Shown piece by piece: positions 1 through 8,997 of a DNA stretch of 64,000 nt (the first letter of the stretch is position 1; each line of letters begins with the position of its first letter). The stretch lies in assembly GCA_016934035.1 (NCBI GenBank), contig JAFGTP010000030.1, forward strand, positions 1 to 64,000, read 5' to 3'. Both the position numbers and the translations under genes were made by a program. This DNA comes from Fidelibacterota bacterium. GTDB taxonomy: Bacteria; Fidelibacterota; UBA2242; JAFGTP01. The notes under the pieces were generated by a model that saw nothing but the letters and a program-made list of their open reading frames with translations, made no database searches and was not told where the DNA came from.

Positions 1-60
1 AAGATGACCATCATTTCAGATTTGAACCTAAATAGAAAGTGGTTTTTATGTCAATGCTGA

Positions 61-1274
61 TTAATTTTATTTTTTCAGGAAGCCCTAATTAAAGATGGAT
101 ATTTATCATTCACTGGAGAAGTATATTTGTCAAGTAATGATAAAACATTTAATATTAAACTTCAAAAAGGATATGAAGTTTCTAATACTATTAAAAATGA
201 TACAACTTGGATTGAAGAAAAATCTCCATATATTATAACGGAGCCTATAAGCATATATAGAGGGACCACATTGACAATTGAACCTGGTGTAATTGTAAAA
301 TTCCATGATAATACTTCAATTGAAGCAACTTCTGATGTTGAAACTGATAGTCCGGCAAAATTGATAATCAAAGGTACTTCTTTTAGCCCTGTTAAATTCA
401 CAAGTATGTCTCAAACTCCAAAATTAGATTCTTGGGAGGGTATTAAAATAGATAAAAATGATGAAATTGAAAATTTTATCATTGAGTATGCGAAAAATGG
501 AATTGAAACAATAATGGAAAATTATAAGTATTATAAAGTAAATACATATAAAAATATTGTTGTAAGGTATTGTGAAACTGGGTTAAAAGGACTTATAAAA
601 ATTGAAAACGGGATTATTGAAAACTGTACAATCGGTTCTTATCCAAATTATTCATCTACAGGATATTCTTCGATTGAATATGAATATACGAATGTTTTAT
701 TTCAAAATAATGATTACGGTATATATAGTTGTAAAAGCGGGTATCAAACTCAAAAAATTATAATTCATGATTGTAGTTTTGAAAATATTTCAGAATATGG
801 AATATACTCTGAATCATTTATTTTAGAACATAATATTTATAATTCTTCATTTAAAAAAAATAACATTGGAGCATATTTACGTAATAAGATCACTTTGATG
901 TACAATTGTAATTTTATTGATAATAGAGGATTAGCTTTTGATAGATACTCTACTCATTATAGAGCGACAGGATTTAATAATCTTTTTAAACTATACATTT
1001 CCAACAATAATGGCATATACGGAATTGATGAGACTACTGATTCAAGCAGTGGACAATATAAATCAAATGATGGTATAACAGTTTTAAGTTCTCCTAATTA
1101 TAACTGTGGTGCAAGTTGGAATGGATTAAATTACTAGTGAATACTGTAATAAAATTGAATGCTGGTTATTATTCCTTCAAGTGGAATGCTTTACAATATC
1201 CATCAGGTGTGTATTTCTATAAGATTGTTACTGATGGTTTTGTGGAAGTGAAGAAGATGATGTTGCTGAAGTGA
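61..1274 (+). pseudogene. Decayed type IX-secreted beta-helix protein, sorting tail frameshifted
   Basis: An open frame runs from about 61 to 1137, with no convincing start; the first start-like codon is TTG at 127 and there is no signal peptide. The product has short repeats rich in Gly, Ile, Asn and Tyr, with phrases such as TLTIEPGVIVKF and NGIIENCTIG, typical of right-handed beta-helix (pectate-lyase-fold) surface proteins. After the stop at 1135-1137 a second frame (1140-1274) encodes a 44-residue tail that contains LNAGYYSFKWNA and PSGVYFYKI and ends in KKMMLLK. That is the end of a Por/type IX C-terminal sorting domain, but the usual NYPNPFNP portion is missing. The region is clearly richer in A and T than its neighbours. 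I infer a horizontally acquired or decaying secreted cargo gene. A sequencing or assembly frameshift is the alternative. Confidence 0.55.
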
Positions 1275-1293
1275 GCGAAAGACAATTTTTCCT

Positions 1294-1350
1294 CATTCCC
1301 AAAGTCCCTTTGGGAATGACTATAGGTTACCAAACAGGAGTTTGTTAACC
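1294..1350. repeat. Two consecutive inverted repeats between convergent genes
   Basis: The first hairpin (1294-1318) is a perfect 11-bp stem, CATTCCCAAAG paired with CTTTGGGAATG around a TCC loop. The second (1325-1350) has an 11-bp stem with one mismatch, GGTTACCAAAC with GTTTGTTAACC around AGGA. They lie between the broken beta-helix gene (plus) and ychF (minus). Neither is followed by a long T run, so these could be a factor-assisted terminator or REP-like intergenic palindromes. Confidence 0.6.
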
Positions 1351-1414
1351 GGTTAAAATGGATTTAAAAGCCGTTAAAGTACAGATGCCAAAAAAAAGAT
1401 ATCAGGAATTTGAA

Positions 1415-2494
1415 TCAGACATTAAACCGGAATTCCATGATATCGCCATCCTGAACAACATATTCTCTTCCTTCAAGACGCAATACGCCCAGGTCTTTGC
1501 AGGCCTTGAGGCTCTTGTGCTTCATAAATTCATCAAATGTAACCACCGTGGCCCGAATAAAGCCTCGTTCAATATCACTATGGATCTCTCCGCCGGCTTC
1601 CGGCGCTTTGGCCCCCTGCTTTACTGTCCAGGAACGGCATTCGTCCTCACCCACAGTCAAAAAGGATATCAATCCCAGCAATTCGTAGGATTTTCGAATC
1701 ACATTATTGAGGGCCGGCTCTTTGATGCCCATTTCTTCCATAAACATTTCCTGCTCTTCATCTTCCAGTTCGGAGATTTCTTTTTCAATTTCGGCACAGA
1801 GAGCCGTCAGGGCTGTTTTTTCAGTAAGAAGGGCCTCATGTTGTTTGATTATTTCCTCAGTTTTGGATATATCCTCTTCGGCGATATTGATTACATATAC
1901 GATGGGTTTCAGGCTCAGAAACTGGAACCCGCGAATTAACTTTTCTTCTTCAGGATTCAGTTCCAGCAGACGCAGGGGCTGATCATTTTCCAAATGTTCT
2001 CTGCATTTGAGAAGGATTTCCAATTCCTTTTTTTCTTCCGGTTTATTCATTTTTTGGACAGATTTTTCCAGTTTTTCAATACGGGTTTCGAGAATGGCAA
2101 GATCGGACAGCAAAAATTCAGAATTGACAAATTCAATATCTTTTTCCGGATTGATTTCACCAAATGGGTGAGGATACATTTCATTTTCAAAATGACGGAC
2201 CATTAGCAGCATGGCGTCAACAGTTTTTAAGTTTCCGATAAACTGGGCCGGGAGGCTACCGCTGGCTGCTTCTTCTGCTTCCAGACCGGGAACCTTGATG
2301 TATTCGATGGTGGTTTCAGTTTTTTTCCTGGGCTGAAAAATCTCAGCCAAAGCGTCAAGTCGGGAGTCCGGCACTCGGACAATTCCCTTTTCCGTTTTAT
2401 TTTTTGAGGCAAAATCCTCTGTTTTATGGTGAGTCAGGGTTGAAAAAATTGTACTTTTTCCTGAGTAGGGAAGCCCTACAATTCCTATTTGCAT
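1415..2494 (-). CDS. ychF: YchF/Obg-family GTPase/ATPase
   Basis: A 359-residue cytosolic P-loop NTPase of the YchF (OLA1) family, close to the usual length of about 363. The N-terminal Walker A is GLPYSGKST. The middle holds a coiled-coil insertion, and the C-terminal ~85 residues form a TGS domain with the motifs SWTVKQGAKAPEAGG, IERGFIRA and LEGREYVVQDGD. Family members bind ribosomes and usually prefer ATP; the canonical NKxD motif is not present here (NIAEED lies in its place), as is normal for YchF. The open frame extends further upstream, but GGAG six bases before the ATG at 2494 fixes the start. It is divergent from the M1 peptidase gene across a 146-base gap that must hold both promoters. 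Confidence 0.93.
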   Translation of the reverse strand: MQIGIVGLPYSGKSTIFSTLTHHKTEDFASKNKTEKGIVRVPDSRLDALAEIFQPRKKTETTIEYIKVPGLEAEEAASGSLPAQFIGNLKTVDAMLLMVRHFENEMYPHPFGEINPEKDIEFVNSEFLLSDLAILETRIEKLEKSVQKMNKPEEKKELEILLKCREHLENDQPLRLLELNPEEEKLIRGFQFLSLKPIVYVINIAEEDISKTEEIIKQHEALLTEKTALTALCAEIEKEISELEDEEQEMFMEEMGIKEPALNNVIRKSYELLGLISFLTVGEDECRSWTVKQGAKAPEAGGEIHSDIERGFIRATVVTFDEFMKHKSLKACKDLGVLRLEGREYVVQDGDIMEFRFNV

Positions 2495-2640
2495 AATGTC
2501 TCCATTTTGTTTGTTTTCAGTGGCAAATTTAATAGTAAAGGCACTGATTAACAATTTATAATTGCGATAGTATATCAATGAAGATTTTTTTATATTTGAT
2601 TATTACGTGAGGTAAGCAAAAATTTTATTAAAGGTGTAAT

Positions 2641-5571
2641 ATGTTAAAATTGGGAAAAACAATCGCGATGATCCTTTGTTTTGGCCTGGCCTTATCAGCT
2701 CATGACTATTATCAAAATGAAGTAAACTATAAAATTAATGTCACACTTGATGATTCCCGCCATCTGCTGGAGGGCACGGAAAAAATAATCTATTATAATC
2801 ATTTTCCACAGCCCCTGGAAAAAATTTGCCTCCTGCTTTATCCCAACGCTTATAAAAACGAACAGACCCATTTTGCACGACAACAGAAAAAGTACGGCAA
2901 AACTGAATTTTTAAATTCAAAGGAACATCAACGCGGGTATATTGCCATTGACAGCATCTCAGTCGCTGGAAAGCAGGCCAACCTGTTACTTCCGGCGGAT
3001 TCTATTACCATCGGATATATTGATCTGGAATTTCCCTTGCGCACAGGTGACAGTATTGAAATTTTTCTGGACTGGACTGTGAAAATTCCGGAATCCTTTT
3101 CCAGAATGTGTCATAGCGGGCAGAAGTACTACATCACCCAATGGTTTCCTAAAATTCCCGTTTATGATGAAAGGGGCTGGCATCCCTATCCTTATCTGAC
3201 TGTTGGAGAATTTTTCTATGAATTTGGTGACTATGAAGTGAGCATCACTTTGCCGGAAAATTACGTTGTTGCCGCCACCGGGACACTGGTCTCACCCCGA
3301 CAGGAAATGTTTTTCCTGGACAGCCTGAAAAATGTTGGCACTGCAGTCATGGATATGAATGAAAAGGAGTTTCGCACCTGGCACAGCAGCCACAAAAATC
3401 CCCCCAGCCGGGAAAAATTGAAGAAGTTGACTTATAAAGCAGAAAATGTCGTGGATTTTGCCTGGACCGCAAGCAAGGAACATCTGGTGCAAAGGTCCAA
3501 TTTTGCCTATGAAAATTCAACGGATTCCATCGCTGTCTGGAATTTCTTTTTGCCGGAAAACCGTGAGTCCTGGAAGTATGCTCTTGAAGCCTCAAAAAAA
3601 ACACTGGTCAGTTATGGAAATCTTTGCGGCCCCTACCCTTTTCCACAGGTGACATCGGTTGATGGCGATCTCACCGCCGGCGGAGGCATGGAATACCCAA
3701 TGCTGACCATTATCAATGCCTCCAAAAACCAGATGGCCATGTGGCAGGTGATCGGCCATGAAATCGGTCACAACTGGTTCTACGGCATTCTCGGCTTTGA
3801 TGAACGAATGCAACCCTGGATGGATGAAGGTCTCAACACCTATGGTGAAATGCGATTTCTGGAAGAGCAATTGCCCGACTCACTGGCTTTGCTGGGTCAA
3901 TATCCCCGATTGAAAAACCATCTGGACAACCTCAATACACAGAACCTCTACCTGCTGGCTTTGATGAACAGTTACCACATGAATTTGATCGAAAGAGGTG
4001 ACCAGGACTCCTGGATATATGAAAAAGAGAGTCATTATTTTATATCAGTTTATCAGCGCCCTTCCATGGGGTTGCGACTGATGGAAGCTTCAGTGGGAAG
4101 CGAAAACTTCACCCAAGCAATGAACCAATTTTATGAAGAATGGAAATTCAAACACCCAAAACCGATTGATATGCAGCATAGTTTTGAAAAAATACTGCAA
4201 AAAGACCTGGATTGGTTTTTTGTGGATTATATACAAACCAGCAACATTCCTGATTATCAGTTAAAGAGATTTGAAGTCCGGTCAGACCAAGACCAATATG
4301 TATCCAAAGTGATTCTAGAAAACAAAGGTAAATCCTTTCAACCCTACAATATAACCTTATTCAAAGATAAAAATAAACTGGCAAAACAATGGTATTTTGG
4401 GGACCAGACAGAATTAGAAATCCCAACAGAAGCAAAACCGGACCAAGCTGTGATCAACGCCGATTTGATGACCATTGAAAGTGACTACATGAACAATCGG
4501 TCCGCATTACTGCCACCGATAGATGCCAATTTCATCCTTGACCTTCCTACTCCAAATCAATTTCTGCTCAATTATGTTCCCTATCTGAATTATAATTATA
4601 ATGAAGGATTAAAAATCGGTGGCGGATTCTACCATCTCTCCCCCATTTTGACCCAAAACATGATTCTGACCTATGGAAATTATGCCACCAAAACCGATAA
4701 ACTCAACTGGGCCTTACGCTATCAGACTTTCGATTTCGGAAAAAGGACCAGAAGCAGCATTTCAACTCATTTTTCCGTTGATGAAATTGTAAACAAAGCC
4801 AAAGTAAAACTATCAGCAAACTATCTGAATGAAATATCCATGAAATCCAGTTTGGCTGTTTCGTGCAATTTTATAAATCTCCATAACAGCGGGATTTTGG
4901 ATAAAGCCCTTTGGAAGTCGGGAAAATATGCCCTTTCAGAAGTCCACAATGATTTTTCCCTCATTTTCGGAAATTCAAAATTAAAAAATAACATTTCCCT
5001 GTCAGCCATCATGAAAGATGCCTGTTTTTCCTCATCACCCCGTTACATGATATCAACATCCCTTGAAATAGACCAAAAAGTCAAAAAGTACAAACTAAAA
5101 AACAGAATGTACCTGGGAACACTGATCGGTCGTAACGGAGATTTTGCCTCACAATTTGACTTCTACCCCAACGGTGGCATTGACCCGGGCTTTGACCAGT
5201 TTTATGTTTACGACCGCTCCGGCCGAACCGCACTGGATCCCGGCAATAACTTTTTGATTTCTGAAGGCGCCAATCTCAAAGGCTACCAGCAGAAGCCGGC
5301 CGGAAAAAAATGGTCACTGGGATATAACGCTGAAATTTGTCGTGGTCTCCTTTTTTTGTTTTTCGATGCAGGAAATGTTTTTAACAAAAAAGAAAATTTC
5401 AGCCTGGTCTGGGACGCCGGGGCAGGACTTGATTTTAAACTGATACAATTTTATTTTCCGGTTTATGTCAGTGAACCTTATGACGGTTTTGATCCTGTCA
5501 GCAATTGGAAAGCACTTAAAAAGCGTTGGGTCGTCACACTAACCCTACCAACAATTTCACTGTTCAATTAG
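2641..5571 (+). CDS. M1-family zinc aminopeptidase with C-terminal outer-membrane barrel-like region
   Basis: A 976-residue exported protein with a signal peptide at about 1-20. Residues ~25-560 are an M1 (gluzincin) peptidase: GGGMEYP is the substrate-binding GAMEN equivalent, and HEIGH at 373-377 with E396 forms the HEXXH-X18-E zinc site, followed by the usual DEGLNTYGE. The C-terminal ~330 residues (from ~640) alternate polar and aromatic residues like beta-strands and carry ANLKGY at ~877-882, which resembles the [VI]RG[FY] loop motif of Omp85-type barrels. The protein ends in Asn after a strand rather than in an aromatic residue. I infer an aminopeptidase tethered to the outer membrane by its own barrel. 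The peptidase call is firm and the barrel call is tentative. A PAP2 gene follows 58 bases downstream. Confidence 0.85.
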   Translation: MLKLGKTIAMILCFGLALSAHDYYQNEVNYKINVTLDDSRHLLEGTEKIIYYNHFPQPLEKICLLLYPNAYKNEQTHFARQQKKYGKTEFLNSKEHQRGYIAIDSISVAGKQANLLLPADSITIGYIDLEFPLRTGDSIEIFLDWTVKIPESFSRMCHSGQKYYITQWFPKIPVYDERGWHPYPYLTVGEFFYEFGDYEVSITLPENYVVAATGTLVSPRQEMFFLDSLKNVGTAVMDMNEKEFRTWHSSHKNPPSREKLKKLTYKAENVVDFAWTASKEHLVQRSNFAYENSTDSIAVWNFFLPENRESWKYALEASKKTLVSYGNLCGPYPFPQVTSVDGDLTAGGGMEYPMLTIINASKNQMAMWQVIGHEIGHNWFYGILGFDERMQPWMDEGLNTYGEMRFLEEQLPDSLALLGQYPRLKNHLDNLNTQNLYLLALMNSYHMNLIERGDQDSWIYEKESHYFISVYQRPSMGLRLMEASVGSENFTQAMNQFYEEWKFKHPKPIDMQHSFEKILQKDLDWFFVDYIQTSNIPDYQLKRFEVRSDQDQYVSKVILENKGKSFQPYNITLFKDKNKLAKQWYFGDQTELEIPTEAKPDQAVINADLMTIESDYMNNRSALLPPIDANFILDLPTPNQFLLNYVPYLNYNYNEGLKIGGGFYHLSPILTQNMILTYGNYATKTDKLNWALRYQTFDFGKRTRSSISTHFSVDEIVNKAKVKLSANYLNEISMKSSLAVSCNFINLHNSGILDKALWKSGKYALSEVHNDFSLIFGNSKLKNNISLSAIMKDACFSSSPRYMISTSLEIDQKVKKYKLKNRMYLGTLIGRNGDFASQFDFYPNGGIDPGFDQFYVYDRSGRTALDPGNNFLISEGANLKGYQQKPAGKKWSLGYNAEICRGLLFLFFDAGNVFNKKENFSLVWDAGAGLDFKLIQFYFPVYVSEPYDGFDPVSNWKALKKRWVVTLTLPTISLFN

Positions 5572-5629
5572 GGAACCTTGAATCACTGCATCCGTATATG
5601 AACGTTGAAAATTAATAGCAGAGGGGATT

Positions 5630-6523
5630 TTGCGTAAAAAATACTATCCGTCAGAATTGCTCTTACAACTATATAACCTTTTCCTGATGATTTTTATTAT
5701 GGTTTTTCATCATAAAATTGAAAATGCTGCCCTTTACCTGGTAATCCACGTGATATCTGCAATCATCCTTCATTCCGTGAACTATACCAAGCAACATTTT
5801 GAGAATCTTTATCTGAACTTTTTTCTGATCCTGACCCCTGTTTTGTTATTTTCCTTTTACCATTTTGAATCCGGTATGATCAATCTGGTTGTTTTTCCGA
5901 ATTTTTTTGACTCGCTGATTCAAAAATGGGATTTATTCTTTTTTGGAAAGCATTATCATGAAATATGGGCAAAAAGGATTAATTCTAATTTTGTCGCTCA
6001 AATGATACACTTTTGCTATGCTTCATATTATGTAATGCTGGTTATCCCTGCTTTTCTACTGACCCTGAAAGAGCGTAAAAAATCGACGCACTGGCAAAAT
6101 TTTATTCTGACCCGACAGCTGGTCTTTTCCATTACTTTCACCATGCTGGTATGTTATCTGATTTTTATTCTATTGCCTGTAAAGGGCCCGACAGACTATC
6201 ATAAAGTCCTGTTTCCAGAACCGACCGGCATAGTAAAAATCATGGATTTTCTTTATGCAAAGGGGGACAGCGACGGCGGTGCATTTCCCAGCTCCCATGT
6301 TGCGGTTTCCTTTGTCATACTCATTTCTGTTTTTCAGCATTTGAAAAAAATCCGCTGGCCATTGCTCGTTTTTTTCATATTTTTAATAATCGGCACCGTT
6401 TATTGCAGTTACCATTATCTGATAGATCTTTTTGCAGGTTTGCTGACAGGGCTATTTCTTTTCATTACTGGTAAAAAATTATTTTTTTTCCTTGAAGGGT
6501 CTTTTGAAAAAACATCTTCGTGA
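5630..6523 (+). CDS. PAP2-superfamily (Aur1/Ipt1-like) membrane phosphatase/transferase
   Basis: A 297-residue integral membrane protein with about six hydrophobic segments. The motifs GGAFPSSHVAVS and YHYLIDLFAG are PAP2 motifs 2 and 3, with the catalytic His residues and Asp. The first motif is KGPTDYH rather than KxxxxxxRP, as in the Aur1/inositolphosphotransferase branch. Family members dephosphorylate lipids or transfer phospho-head groups at the membrane. The substrate cannot be read from sequence. The start is TTG at 5630, preceded by GAGGGG at 5621-5626. It follows the M1 peptidase gene by 58 bases in the same direction. Confidence 0.82.
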   Translation: MRKKYYPSELLLQLYNLFLMIFIMVFHHKIENAALYLVIHVISAIILHSVNYTKQHFENLYLNFFLILTPVLLFSFYHFESGMINLVVFPNFFDSLIQKWDLFFFGKHYHEIWAKRINSNFVAQMIHFCYASYYVMLVIPAFLLTLKERKKSTHWQNFILTRQLVFSITFTMLVCYLIFILLPVKGPTDYHKVLFPEPTGIVKIMDFLYAKGDSDGGAFPSSHVAVSFVILISVFQHLKKIRWPLLVFFIFLIIGTVYCSYHYLIDLFAGLLTGLFLFITGKKLFFFLEGSFEKTSS

Positions 6524-6624
6524 CCGGGAATTTTTTCCAATCCCTTCCAATTTTGTTATTTATATCATAAGATTTTAATGTGTTATCAGATATATTTCAT
6601 TCATAACCATAAGGAGTAAAAAAA

Positions 6625-7125
6625 ATGAAAAAATTAATTATTCTGTTTATTGCTCTGTTTCTGATCAGTTGTTCATCAACCGGATACAAGCCGGTAAAAC
6701 GCAACAGTGACATTACTGCCAAAGTGGATCGAAAGGCCAAAACCACCGTTTATCACCATAAAAAACTGAATGATTCACCGTTACAATTCCGCATTATCAA
6801 GGGCAACGAAAAGCACCTGGTGATGGATATCGTTTATCTCGCCAATGGCTGGTTGTTTTTCGATACGGTATTGATTGTTGGAAACGGTGAAAAAATTGCC
6901 CTTTCCGAAATTTCCGAGGATGACAAACAAACCGAAGTCCACAATCAGGTCATTTCAGAAATCTATTCAACAGAATGTGGTGACATTGAGCAAATAGAAA
7001 ATCTGGTATCAGGCGATGACTTGCGAATTAAAATCAAAGGCAAGGAAGACAAAATGTTTAATATTCCGCCACAACAAAGAAAAGCCATGCTTGAAATGGT
7101 CACTTTTTATAAAACCATTAAGTAA
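6625..7125 (+). CDS. Predicted lipoprotein of unknown function
   Basis: A 166-residue protein beginning with a short lipoprotein signal: Lys-Lys, a hydrophobic stretch and the lipobox LISC, so Cys16 is the likely lipidated residue. The mature part is mixed alpha/beta and charged, with many Lys and Glu residues; I recognise no family. AAGGAG eight bases upstream supports the ATG at 6625. It is probably held in the periplasmic leaflet of a membrane. About 100 bases separate it from the PAP2 gene, so it may have its own promoter. Confidence 0.75.
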   Translation: MKKLIILFIALFLISCSSTGYKPVKRNSDITAKVDRKAKTTVYHHKKLNDSPLQFRIIKGNEKHLVMDIVYLANGWLFFDTVLIVGNGEKIALSEISEDDKQTEVHNQVISEIYSTECGDIEQIENLVSGDDLRIKIKGKEDKMFNIPPQQRKAMLEMVTFYKTIK

Positions 7126-7452
7126 TAATTCACGATTTGTAATCCGGTGAACCCGGCGCCCTGGTTCGCTCCAATTGCACAAAGTCGGTTGACAAAAAAT
7201 AATCAGGCGCACAACAAAAATTCACCTGTTTGGGTACAATTTTCCGATTGAATTTTAGTACTGCCATATCAATAAAAATATTTGCGACGACAACCCCTTT
7301 TTTTATATTTTTTGGCCGCTCCTTATGAAAGTCCAAAAAATGATTTTTTAAATCACATTTAAAACAACAGTTTATTTAAAATCCACCGGGTATATTAATT
7401 GCTGATGAATCCAATTGCTCGACAAAATGAATATAATTTTCAGGAGGATTTT
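7126..7452. other. 327-base intergenic gap, no convincing gene
   Basis: No open frame here has a plausible start and composition. A TATAAT hexamer at 7432-7437 lies only ~15 bases before the next start codon and has no matching -35 box, so it is too close to be that gene's likely promoter. I see no RNA structure or repeat. Confidence 0.5.
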
Positions 7453-7833
7453 ATGCAGGATGTGTATACTTTTAACGACCAGAAAGATTTCTTTGAGCTT
7501 CGGCCTGCCGCCAAACAGCTGGCCAGGGACATCGGGTTTGATATACACGGCTCCCTGAATATTTCTTCCACTGTTGACAATCTGGTCCAGATGGTGTCAG
7601 CTATCGGGAAAAATTTAGATATATCCATGAAAACAGTAAAAAACGGAAAAACCGATGGCTTTGAATTTTCAATCAAAGCCTTGACAGATACAAAAATGAG
7701 CAACAGCTTTTCTATAAACGGTCATCTCAGTAGTGGCTTTATTACAATTACAAGACAAATGGATAATGTTTGTATTTCATCTTGCGAAGGTGAACTGCAA
7801 CTGGTGATCAGGAAGTGGATTCCTGACGCCTGA
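7453..7833 (+). CDS. Degenerate RsbT/anti-sigma-like GHKL protein
   Basis: A 126-residue cytosolic protein. Its layout follows RsbT-type serine-kinase regulators: an N-terminal segment with ARDIGF, a central helix (STVDNLVQMVSAIGKNL) where the N-box helix normally lies, and the C-terminal ending ITRQMDNVCISSCEG...IRKW, which matches the usual KRLMDEFEI...KKW ending. The ATP-binding glycine boxes (DxGPG and GLGL) are not visible, so it is probably a non-catalytic regulatory relative. The open frame extends upstream to 7399, but AGGAGG at 7441-7446 selects the ATG at 7453. It shares a bidirectional terminator with rplI. The family call is an inference from the motif pattern. Confidence 0.6.
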   Translation: MQDVYTFNDQKDFFELRPAAKQLARDIGFDIHGSLNISSTVDNLVQMVSAIGKNLDISMKTVKNGKTDGFEFSIKALTDTKMSNSFSINGHLSSGFITITRQMDNVCISSCEGELQLVIRKWIPDA

Positions 7834-7838
7834 TTACT

Positions 7839-7890
7839 ATAAAATGAAAACAAGATGAACGAGTTTCATCTTGTTTTTTCATTTTATAAT
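7839..7890. terminator. Bidirectional terminator between RsbT-like gene and rplI
   Basis: ACAAGATGA and TCATCTTGT pair around a seven-base loop, flanked by AAAATGAAAA on the left and TTTTTTCATTTT on the right. On either strand this gives a hairpin followed by a U-rich tract, as expected between two convergent genes. Confidence 0.85.
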
Positions 7891-7897
7891 AGTTTGA

Positions 7898-8341
7898 TTA
7901 TGATTTAATAACCCACAGTTTAACAGAAGTGGTGATTTCAGAGTGTAATCTGACAGGAATATCATAGATGCCAAGGGCCTTAATTGGTTCTTCTAGTTGA
8001 ATCTGGCGTTTATCAATGTCATAACCTTTTTCCTGTAGTTGTTCAGAAATCATCTGGGTTGTTACAGAACCAAAAATTTTGTCATCTTCGCCAACCTTGA
8101 CAGCCACAGTCAGTGACAAGGATTTCAGTTTTTCAGCAAGTTCCTGAGAACTTTTTAGAGCTCTGGCCAATTTATTTTTTTTCTGTTTTGCAATTTCTTC
8201 AAATTTTTTCAGGTTTTCTTTGGTAGCATTCAATGCAATACCACTGGGAATCAGGTAGTTTCTGGCGAAACCGGTTTTAACCTCCACCTGTGTTCCCGCT
8301 TCACCCAAATTTTCATGGTCTTTTAATAAAATTATACGCAC
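7898..8341 (-). CDS. rplI: 50S ribosomal protein bL9
   Basis: A 147-residue ribosomal protein bL9 of the large subunit. The N-terminal domain has MRIILLKDHENLGEAG, a signature GFARNYLIPSGIAL and the long connecting helix, and the C-terminal domain covers about residues 75-147. The start is GTG at 8341 behind a strong GGAGG six bases upstream. It is the last gene of the rpsF-rpsR-rplI operon and of the long minus-strand block, and ends at a bidirectional terminator. Confidence 0.97.
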   Translation of the reverse strand: MRIILLKDHENLGEAGTQVEVKTGFARNYLIPSGIALNATKENLKKFEEIAKQKKNKLARALKSSQELAEKLKSLSLTVAVKVGEDDKIFGSVTTQMISEQLQEKGYDIDKRQIQLEEPIKALGIYDIPVRLHSEITTSVKLWVIKS

Positions 8342-8362
8342 AATGGACCTCCATTCTCTATC

Positions 8363-8593
8363 TTATAATTCTTTCAAATTATTGGAATATGGTAAAAGGG
8401 CAATATTTCTTGCTCTTTTGATTGCTGTTGTTAAAAATCTCTGATGTTTTGTACATGTTCCGGTAATTCTTCGAGGAATGATTTTACCCTGTTCGGTTAT
8501 AAACCTGCGTAACATTTTATAGTTTTTGTAATCAATCTTGAGTTCAGGTGCTTCACAAAACTTACAGATTTTTTTACGTCTCATCATTGCCAT
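8363..8593 (-). CDS. rpsR: 30S ribosomal protein bS18
   Basis: A 76-residue small-subunit protein bS18 with the family signature around [28 protein letters not shown] and the C-terminal ARNIALLPY. An N-terminal CKFC pair suggests the zinc-binding form of bS18. AAAGG eight bases ahead supports the ATG at 8593. It lies between rpsF and rplI; no ssb gene is inserted, unlike in many Firmicutes. Confidence 0.97.
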   Translation of the reverse strand: MAMMRRKKICKFCEAPELKIDYKNYKMLRRFITEQGKIIPRRITGTCTKHQRFLTTAIKRARNIALLPYSNNLKEL

Positions 8594-8608
8594 ATTAACA
8601 CCTTTCTG

Positions 8609-8962
8609 TTATTGGTTATCAATAATATCGTTTGATGGATCATCCAGGACCGTTGCTTTGGTGAGGTCTGGTTTTTCATCAAGTTTCACTGTTAGATTTG
8701 CCAGAACATCTTCCTGAATATTCATCCAGTCTTCGAATTTTCTGACGGCAGCACTTTGTTCTGATTCAAAAATCAGCAATACGTAGGAACCGTATTTTTG
8801 ATGTTTGATCTGGTAGGCGAGTCTTTTTTTGCCAAGTTCTTCAACTTTCAGAAGATTGGCGCCAGCATCACTCATTTCACTTTTGATTTTTCCCATCAAA
8901 GTTTCAAGAGCAGGACCCTCGAGATGAGGGTTGATGATGAATAAGTTTTCGTAGTATCTCAA
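8609..8962 (-). CDS. rpsF: 30S ribosomal protein bS6
   Basis: A 117-residue small-subunit protein bS6. It begins (M)[15 protein letters not shown], matching the usual N-terminus of the family, and includes [19 protein letters not shown]. An open frame continues upstream to 9001, overlapping hppA, but a TTG at 8962 preceded by AGGAG with a seven-base spacer gives the normal protein length, so TTG is the likely start. bS6 binds the central domain of 16S rRNA as a pair with bS18, encoded next. The C-terminal tail is acidic and variable. Confidence 0.95.
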   Translation of the reverse strand: MRYYENLFIINPHLEGPALETLMGKIKSEMSDAGANLLKVEELGKKRLAYQIKHQKYGSYVLLIFESEQSAAVRKFEDWMNIQEDVLANLTVKLDEKPDLTKATVLDDPSNDIIDNQ

Positions 8963-8997
8963 TGTTATACTCCTTATTTTATTTACATTTTCTATTG

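Noticed and set aside
162-401. Minus-strand frame within the beta-helix region
   Set aside because: Shadow of the plus-strand coding pattern; no ribosome-binding site and no family resemblance.
1358-1939. Long plus-strand frame opposite ychF
   Set aside because: It is antisense to a clearly conserved gene and its translation has no recognisable order.
7130-7336. Minus-strand frame in the gap after the lipoprotein gene
   Set aside because: Composition is not protein-like, there is no ribosome-binding site, and it is AT-rich noncoding sequence.
7432-7437. TATAAT hexamer before the RsbT-like gene
   Set aside because: No -35 partner at normal spacing and only 15 bases from the start codon, leaving no room for a leader with its ribosome-binding site.
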